A stretch of DNA of 46,802 nt. It comes from Phycisphaerae bacterium. GTDB taxonomy: Bacteria > Planctomycetota > Phycisphaerae > Sedimentisphaerales > Anaerobacaceae. Numbering within the stretch: the first letter of the stretch is position 1; each line of letters begins with the position of its first letter. The notes under the pieces were generated by a model. It was not told the origin of the DNA. It searched no databases and was given only the letters and a program-made list of their open reading frames with translations. The DNA lies in assembly GCA_030601845.1 (NCBI GenBank), contig JAUWAY010000020.1:1-46802 (forward strand), given 5' to 3'. The position numbers and the translations under genes are program-made. This document shows positions 41,701-46,802 of this stretch, one piece after another.

Positions 41701-42171
41701 TCAGTTTGAGCTTATCTCGCCACGGGCGTATAAGCTGAACTGTTTTGTTTGAAGTTCATAAAGGTGATTGTACTTCTCAATCAGCCGGGCTATCAAGCTG
41801 ACTTGATTGAGTAATATTTCAATCAAGCCGATATTTATCAAAGTCGAGTCTGGGCTGTATTGCGGCAGAGCAATAATCACATAGCCGCAATTAGTCTGCT
41901 CGGTAGCCAATTGTGCAGCAACAATGCTGCAATCGTCCACCTGAGTTACGACCGGCTCAGCGCCGTCATCGACTTTTGTGCTGAGCTCTCTCAAAATCGA
42001 CTCGCTGATGTTCAACTTTGAGAATCTTTCAGAGTCGCTGGGCCAGCAGTGGCCATCTTTATCTATAATCGCCATAACCGGGCCCTGCTCGGGCAGGATG
42101 TCAAAGATCTGCCGTGCGATCTGTTCATTCAGCACACAACCTGGGGAAGACAGCGAGTCATACATATCCAT
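41701..42171 (-). CDS. Unknown protein, possibly GAF-like regulator
   Basis: A 156-residue soluble protein. I do not recognise a family. It has VMAIIDKDGHCWPSDSERF near the N-terminus, then NCGYVIIALPQY and a C-terminal helix NQVSLIARLIEKYNHLYELQ. The alternating strands and the late amphipathic helix are reminiscent of a small GAF domain feeding a coiled coil, which is a guess. It lies 228 bases downstream of the amidase gene and the anti-sigma block on the same strand, so a signalling role would fit. AAAGGG lies eight bases before the ATG, and a second ATG follows two codons later. Confidence 0.55.
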   Translation of the reverse strand: MDMYDSLSSPGCVLNEQIARQIFDILPEQGPVMAIIDKDGHCWPSDSERFSKLNISESILRELSTKVDDGAEPVVTQVDDCSIVAAQLATEQTNCGYVIIALPQYSPDSTLINIGLIEILLNQVSLIARLIEKYNHLYELQTKQFSLYARGEISSN

Positions 42172-42399
42172 TCAACTGGCCCTTTCTTTCGCTTGTAAAA
42201 AACGCTCTCGGATTGCACTTTCGGTATAATCGGGTCACGACTTTCTTAGCACGCAGATATTTTGGCTCATTTTGTCAAAAAAAACATAATTAGCAAATTT
42301 AGAAGTGGGTTTATGGGACGCAACAAGCAGAGAAAGGCAAAAGCAAAATACAAGTAGCAGCTTTGTTTTTACCTTTCTGCTGCAGATATTTGAACAGAT

Positions 42400-43068
42400 T
42401 CAAAAATCAAGCATTGATTTGAGTCGGATTATCGGAAAATTTTTCCCAGGACAGTCCGTTATTCGCGCTCCCGGAGTGGTGTTATGACTATAAACGCGGC
42501 TTTTCGGAATTCGGTAGCGGCTTTGTAAAAATCGAACCAATTTTAGAAGGGATTGCATCTGTAGTTGGGTAGGTGCTGTATAATTAAAGTTGCCCACCAG
42601 ACAAATTCCTACTGCATTTTCATTGGCCCAATTGTTTGGCGTCTTGCAATGGGCGCCGGTAATCTGGTTTCGCCAGCGAAATGTAACCTCAACCTGGCCA
42701 TCGCCGCTGTTGGTTCCGTTACCTATAACGAAATCATAGCCAACCCCCTCCCAATACCTGCTTTCCCTGTGCGATTTGTCAAATATGGCTACATTGCCGT
42801 TTTCTGTTGCTGAGTGATGTATCACTATAGCTGTCCATCTCTTTTCCACCTGTGAAGGTGGCAGCCAATCTCTGGGGATGTTTTTATCAGCGGCCTTGGG
42901 GGTTTTGGTCGGCATTGTGGGCGCTGGCGGAATAAGTTTACCTGGAGGATATTCATATACGATCTTAGGCATCGGCTCATCATTATATATACAGCCAGTC
43001 AAAATAAACAAACAACCACAAACAACGAAAGCTCTTGCGGACAGCTTTAGTTTAGTTGGCTTATTCAT
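42400..43068 (-). CDS. PGRP/amidase_2-type N-acetylmuramoyl-L-alanine amidase lipoprotein
   Basis: A 222-residue lipoprotein amidase that should cut the bond between muramic acid and the peptide in peptidoglycan. The N-terminus has a lipobox LTGC (about 27). The amidase_2 domain shows the Zn-binding VIHHSA, GYDFVIGNG, NENAVGICLVGNF and the late SHNTTPGARITDCPG with the second Zn His and Cys. The ATG at 43068 is preferred over a GTG two codons earlier. It follows the anti-sigma kinase by 28 bases and may be in its operon. The length is short, with no extra cell-wall-binding domain. Confidence 0.9.
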   Translation of the reverse strand: MNKPTKLKLSARAFVVCGCLFILTGCIYNDEPMPKIVYEYPPGKLIPPAPTMPTKTPKAADKNIPRDWLPPSQVEKRWTAIVIHHSATENGNVAIFDKSHRESRYWEGVGYDFVIGNGTNSGDGQVEVTFRWRNQITGAHCKTPNNWANENAVGICLVGNFNYTAPTQLQMQSLLKLVRFLQSRYRIPKSRVYSHNTTPGARITDCPGKNFPIIRLKSMLDF

Positions 43069-43092
43069 TACCACGTTACCTACATCATTCCA

Positions 43093-43135
43093 GATGTCAG
43101 AAGTCAGATTCTGTCCTCTGTCTTCTTTCCTTTGC
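43093..43135. repeat. CAGAAGTCAG word repeat inside the 3' end of the anti-sigma gene
   Basis: Words GTCAGAAGTCAG and TCTGTCCTCTGTCTTC, the same family as 20421-20455 and 34046-34080, cover the last codons and stop. Confidence 0.7.
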
Positions 43136-43588
43136 AGTGTGTGCCTGGTCCTTAGTTTCTGTCAGCCGCGGTCTCTCTTTATATCTGACCATACGCACAC
43201 TATTGCCGCGTTCGTTGAATTCGACCACATCCATATACGAGCGCATAAGCAGCAATCCTCTTCCCTCGAGCTTATAAAGATTTTCGCCGTGTCGTGGATC
43301 CGGTACACTTTCCGGGGCAAACCCGTCTCCTTCATCGGTCATAGAAACTTCAACTTTATCCGATCCCACCAAGAAGTCAATTTTAATCTCTTTGTCAGGG
43401 TCCATTTTATTACCATGGCTGATGGCGTTGAGAAAAGCCTCCTCCACGGCAAGATGGACGGCAAAAGCATCCTCTTCGCTGAAATTATTGGCCTGGAGTT
43501 CAGATAGAATCTGCCTGCACAGCCCAACAATAGCATATGGCGTGCTTTCGACAACCGTTGAGCGACTGATGGGTGTTTCTGACGTCAT
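43097..43588 (-). CDS. RsbW/SpoIIAB-like anti-sigma kinase (GHKL)
   Basis: A 163-residue HATPase_c_2 protein. It has the N-box HLAVEEAFLNAISHGNK, G1 DEGDGFAPESVPDP and G2 EGRGLLLMRSYMD. Such kinases hold a sigma factor or a partner until an STAS protein binds, and phosphorylate that STAS protein. An STAS gene lies 137 bases upstream on the same strand. The ATG at 43588 fits the family and has AGGAT about eight bases upstream. The C-terminal KERRQRTESDF is encoded by the CAGAAGTCAG word repeat, so the native C-terminus was probably replaced by repeat DNA. No sigma factor gene is adjacent. Confidence 0.88.
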   Translation of the reverse strand: MTSETPISRSTVVESTPYAIVGLCRQILSELQANNFSEEDAFAVHLAVEEAFLNAISHGNKMDPDKEIKIDFLVGSDKVEVSMTDEGDGFAPESVPDPRHGENLYKLEGRGLLLMRSYMDVVEFNERGNSVRMVRYKERPRLTETKDQAHTAKERRQRTESDF

Positions 43589-43725
43589 AAACTTATATCC
43601 TATCGAAACCTTTTTGCAATAAGCCAATACAGGCAAAAATCATTTTTCAAATCAGTTATTGGTCACCGGGCTGGTGACTGCCATTGAACCTTTGCCCTTG
43701 TGAGTAAAGCAAAAAAGCTTTCCCG

Positions 43726-44094
43726 CTAATCTGCTGTAGGCGACGCAACAGCAGCGCTTTCCAAATCAGGGTAGATGTCGAAAATTTTGGTCAGCCGGGT
43801 TATCTTGAATATTTCGTGGATCTTTGGGTCTATATTACAAAGTTTTAACTGACCGTCGCGTTCGTAGATTTTCTTGCTGATTCTTATTAAAAGTCCCAAA
43901 ACAGCAGACGAGAGAAACCGGACGTTGCGAAAATCCAGGATCAGATTTATCCTTGCCGCTTGTTCAATGACGGACATAATGGACTCCTGCAGTGAGCGAA
44001 TATCCATTTCTTCAAGGATTTTTTCATCAGCTAAAGTGACAATAACTGCATTCTCGCCATACTCGACACTTATTCTTGGCTTAATCTGTGCCAT
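43726..44094 (-). CDS. STAS anti-anti-sigma factor (SpoIIAA/RsbV-like)
   Basis: A 122-residue STAS protein. It has ENAVIVTLADEKILEEMD, then LILDFRNVRFLSSAVLGLLIRISKK with the Ser that the partner kinase phosphorylates, and a helical C-terminus. It should bind the anti-sigma kinase encoded next and release its target. The ATG at 44092-44094 (MAQIKPRISV) has GGGAG eight bases upstream. The longer frame back to 44394 is made of repeat DNA. The remaining partners, such as a PP2C phosphatase or sigma factor, are not in the window. Confidence 0.9.
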   Translation of the reverse strand: MAQIKPRISVEYGENAVIVTLADEKILEEMDIRSLQESIMSVIEQAARINLILDFRNVRFLSSAVLGLLIRISKKIYERDGQLKLCNIDPKIHEIFKITRLTKIFDIYPDLESAAVASPTAD

Positions 44095-44219
44095 AAAATG
44101 GTCTCCCTGAAATAAAATTGCAGCGAAATCGTATTTTATAATATCTGCGATGTCAAGTTTTTTGCATATTGAGCCATTTGCGTTGTAAGTATTTTCACTC
44201 GAACTCAAAGACCGAATCC

Positions 44220-44560
44220 GATCTGGGATTTTGAAATTGGGTTTGATTGGGTTTGTATTTCGTATCGCGTATTGCGTATTGCGTATCGCGCTGGGGGAAT
44301 TGGGTTTGTTTGGGTTTGTATTGGGTTTGTTTTTTTGGACTGCGAAATCATCTTTTTTTCTGTAATCCTTTGTTATAAGTGAGTTTACATTCATTTTGGC
44401 TTTTCGGAAATTGGGTTTGATTGGGTTTGTATTGGGTTTGAATTGGGTTTGTTTTTCCCGTGTTCACTAAGTGTCTTATTTTCATAATCCTTTGTTAATA
44501 CTTTATTTACGTTCATTTGGGCTTTACGGAAATTGGGTTTGTTTTGCATAATTGATGTCA
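44220..44560 (-). repeat. Dispersed repeat, two units (MNVN..LTKDY type)
   Basis: On the minus strand each unit has AACAAACCCAAT stretches, then AAAATGAATGTAAACTCACT or a close relative, then ACAAAGGATTA. Translated, the units give KPNFRKAQMNVNKVLTKDYE and MNVNSLITKDYRK. The period is about 130 bp. The frame changes between the units, so it is not a maintained protein. Confidence 0.8.
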
Positions 44561-44808
44561 TAATTGATTGACTGGTTAGGCAAGATAGGCGGTTTGTTCG
44601 GGGGGCGGTGTTCATAGTTTGTGGTACGTTGTTCATAGTTCATGGTTCATTGGTTAATTGTCTGGGCCTTCTGGCTGTGGCTTACAGATATGCAGAGACT
44701 GGTGAAATCCGAAATCCTAATATCGAAATTCGAAACAATATCAAAATCTAAATGACCCAAATTTAAAACCTTGCCTTGCTTGCCAAATGATGGTTTTTTG
44801 CGTGTCCA

Positions 44809-44845
44809 GCACCAAATTACGGCAGCAGCCTATTTGGTGCGGGAC
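44809..44845. repeat. 37-bp palindromic dispersed repeat, copy B
   Basis: Matches 2579-2615 at 34 of 37 positions and keeps the CACCAAAT/ATTTGGTG arms, here perfectly complementary. Confidence 0.75.
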
Positions 44846-44947
44846 GATTCGTGCGGTTCTCCGCTAAATCTGTCGCCTGCTGGCCCTAAGGCCGTGCCAC
44901 GCGGTGGCTTACAGATATGCTCTATTTATCTCCGCCTACGGGCGGTT

Positions 44948-44971
44948 TATGTTAGCCTACTGGCTAACATA
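44948..44971. repeat. TATGTTAGCC hairpin
   Basis: TATGTTAGCC-TACT-GGCTAACATA has perfect 10-bp arms. It may end the transcript of the ankyrin gene on the minus strand, but no clear T-run follows on that strand. Confidence 0.75.
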
Positions 44972-45146
44972 GGCGTATTATAACATATTTTCAAACAAAA
45001 GTCAAAAAAAAACGAATAAAAAGAATTCACCGCAGAGAACGCAACCTATATGCAATTAGTTTGTCGAATTGCCCAAAATTAAGTGATAATGCAAGGATTA
45101 AAACGGTTGAGTACGCCGTTTGTTGTTGCCGCCAGGCCACTCTGAA

Positions 45147-46802
45147 TCATTCCTTCGCTCCATGTTTGCGTAAAAGCTCAACGATTTCGGTGGCGCGGCG
45201 GTTCTCTATAGCGTACGACAAGGCAGTCTTACCATTATTATCTTTTGCATTGATATCCGCTCCGTTAGAAATAAGTAGTTCAACAATCTTTGGGAAACCC
45301 CAAGCTGCATACGAGGCCGCGATATGAAGTGGCGTGTTGCCTTTGTCATCCCTGATATTCACATCTGCACCTTTAGCCAAAAGCAAATCCACTATGTCAA
45401 AACGCCTGGCATCAAGCGCACCATGAAGAGCCGGCCATTTGCCTGTGTTGATGTCAGCCCCTTTAGCAAGAAGCAGCTCAACCATTTCCTTGCTACAATA
45501 AGCTGCTTCCACTAAGGGCGTCCAGTCATCTCCGGCGTTTACGTCCGCACCATTAGCAATCAAAAGCTTAGCTACTGCTATCTGTCCTGTCTTAGCGGCA
45601 TAATGCAGCGCTGTTTGGCCCTTCTGGTCGTTAGCGTCCACATTCGCACCGCCGTCAATGAACTTCTCCACTCTCTGCAAATCTCCAATATATGCTGCGG
45701 TATGCAGCGAAACATCGCCACTCTTGGACGCAAGCAGCTTAGCTATCTCTTTTCGGCCTTGGTTAATCGCCAGAGCAATAGGTGTCCGGCCCCGCGTGTC
45801 CTTTGCATTGACATCAGCACCTTTAGCGATGAGTAGTTGGGCTACTTCCTTGTGTCCGTAACGAACGGCGCAGTGCAGAGGTGTACACCCCCACTTATCC
45901 TTCGTATTGACATCAATACCTTCCTGGATAAAAGCCTTTACTTTTACTAAGTCTCCAGCATCCGCAGCCTTATGTATAGTAGATTTAAAATCATAAAGTC
46001 TTATGGCATTTGTACGAAGCACCATCTCGGCCAGCTCGAAGGCACGGTTACGTGAAATCTGCCCATCGTTCATCATCTCCGTTAGAGCTATAGCGAGGGC
46101 ATTACGCGCAGTTTTTGTAGAAAGCCATGCATATTCTTCCCAATTTATTAATGGCGGTTTTGATTTTGCATTAGCATCGGTTCCGAATAAAACTTTCTCA
46201 GGATGGAATTCCAGCCAGGCACGAATCGTTTTACTCAATGCATGCGTGGAACGAACAAAGGTCTGTGCAGAGAAATCAGCATAGACATTCGGCTTGTGTA
46301 ACATAACACCCGCTTCTTTTTCAAACGGCCACCCGCCGCCATGAATCATTACAAATTTGGTATTTCGTTGGTCAGGGTCATTGAAGACAGACTCCAATAG
46401 CATCGGATTCGAACCACTTATGTTAAAGTACGGACCAGGACCTATACCCGTATGGATATGCACTTTTAGATCTAAGCGCCCTGCTTCCTGAGTTATATAG
46501 CGGAAAAGATAATCTTCCAGTCTGCGTTGTTCGCCAATTGAAAGTTCCTTTTCTTGAAGGAGCTGCTCATAGACCGAGGCCGCTTCCACACTGGATACTT
46601 TTTCGAAATTCAGTGGACGCTGAAAAGCAATACCAAACTTAATGGCTATTGCACCTTCTTTCTTAAATGATTCAATCGCCGGAGTCACAACAGTTTTGGT
46701 ATATTCGGCTAACGTCGCTGCAGGTTTTATAACGCTTGTATGATAACGAATACCTGAGAAAAGATGCAAATAATCATCTGCAAATGGGACCCAATAAAAG
46801 CG
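45147..46802 (-). CDS. Amidohydrolase fused to ankyrin repeats (5' end outside window)
   Basis: The open frame continues past 46802, so the true start is outside the window; 551 residues are visible. The first 270 form the C-terminal part of an amidohydrolase-2 TIM barrel, with metal-binding patterns VHIHTG, VMIHGGGW and LFGTDA. About eight ankyrin repeats follow, such as GCTPLHCAVRYGHKEVAQLL, IAKGADVNAKD and GNTPLHIAASY. Amidohydrolases of this type cut or decarboxylate ring compounds; the ankyrin part would bind a protein. The fusion is unusual. A hairpin lies about 175 bases downstream of the stop. Confidence 0.85.
   Translation of the reverse strand, partial: RFYWVPFADDYLHLFSGIRYHTSVIKPAATLAEYTKTVVTPAIESFKKEGAIAIKFGIAFQRPLNFEKVSSVEAASVYEQLLQEKELSIGEQRRLEDYLFRYITQEAGRLDLKVHIHTGIGPGPYFNISGSNPMLLESVFNDPDQRNTKFVMIHGGGWPFEKEAGVMLHKPNVYADFSAQTFVRSTHALSKTIRAWLEFHPEKVLFGTDANAKSKPPLINWEEYAWLSTKTARNALAIALTEMMNDGQISRNRAFELAEMVLRTNAIRLYDFKSTIHKAADAGDLVKVKAFIQEGIDVNTKDKWGCTPLHCAVRYGHKEVAQLLIAKGADVNAKDTRGRTPIALAINQGRKEIAKLLASKSGDVSLHTAAYIGDLQRVEKFIDGGANVDANDQKGQTALHYAAKTGQIAVAKLLIANGADVNAGDDWTPLVEAAYCSKEMVELLLAKGADINTGKWPALHGALDARRFDIVDLLLAKGADVNIRDDKGNTPLHIAASYAAWGFPKIVELLISNGADINAKDNNGKTALSYAIENRRATEIVELLRKHGAKE

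Larger units (their letters stand above)
44095..45146. repeat. Gene-free, repeat-dense stretch
   Basis: No gene is supported. It holds a 130-bp-period repeat (44220-44560), a CGTATTGCG word array (44258-44290), a word repeat at 44612-44655, a 17-bp direct repeat GTGGCTTACAGATATGC (44677-44693 and 44904-44920), the 37-bp palindrome (44809-44845) and the TATGTTAGCC hairpin (44948-44971). Confidence 0.75.

Noticed and set aside
42314-42358. 14-codon basic open frame (MGRNKQRKAKAKYK) on the plus strand
   Set aside because: No convincing ribosome binding site, and it lies in a gap between minus-strand genes; chance is more likely.
44095-44636. N-terminal extension of the STAS gene and a separate 81-codon frame
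   Set aside because: Both consist of the 130-bp dispersed repeat and frame changes occur between the units.
1-46802. tRNA or rRNA genes
   Set aside because: No acceptor stem with a T-loop of the GTTCRANNC type in the right place and no rRNA-like stretch was recognised by eye.

Overview
The window looks like a piece of a Planctomycetota genome, most like the Phycisphaerae/Sedimentisphaerales type. I infer this from several signs taken together. There are two PEP-CTERM proteins. Several large secreted beta-helix or protease proteins end in dockerin-like modules of an HWL...C...DWC form. A secretin has a very long N-terminal region, and there is a zf-TFIIB protein and an STAS/anti-sigma pair. 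The intergenic DNA is full of short word-like tandem repeats. No rRNA, tRNA or CRISPR array was recognised.

Layout. The left edge holds the start of an IS630-like transposase, cut by the window. Positions 620-7230 (minus strand) carry four secreted proteins: an Ig-like/helical protein, a HEAT-repeat protein, a PEP-CTERM protein and a subtilase with a beta-helix and dockerin-like tail. Next come a zf-TFIIB protein and a minus-strand run, pyrR-pyrB-pyrC-NYN nuclease-PAS histidine kinase-NarL-type regulator (15619 down to 8694), read from a good promoter at 15661-15689. A second, degenerate subtilase with a classic dockerin is read divergently from that promoter. Positions 18207-20170 hold a PEP-CTERM beta-propeller and a small membrane protein.

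The plus-strand pair aroA-aroC (20456-23156) belongs to the end of the shikimate pathway, but the AroC is strongly divergent and lacks the usual GESHG histidine. After it lie a 2035-residue double beta-helix surface protein and, upstream of it on the same strand, a 1075-residue secretin. Then come tsaB, a small dockerin-like protein, a hicB-hicA toxin-antitoxin pair and a tail-fibre-like secreted protein. A plus-strand block follows with groEL (no groES), an arylsulfotransferase-like protein and a KDPG-type aldolase. The right end holds a minus-strand signalling and cell-wall block (STAS antagonist, anti-sigma kinase, PGRP-type amidase lipoprotein, unknown protein) and an amidohydrolase fused to ankyrin repeats that runs off the window.

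The most unusual things are the divergent AroC, the palindromic and word-like repeats that enter coding sequences and translation starts (aroA, tsaB, pyrB, pyrC, anti-sigma kinase), a second degenerate tsaB tail, and the secretin/giant beta-helix/dockerin-like secretome. Start sites were moved inward from the longest frames where a ribosome binding site, signal peptide or promoter required it (pyrR, second subtilase, giant beta-helix, secretin, tsaB, hicB, arylsulfotransferase, anti-sigma kinase, STAS).
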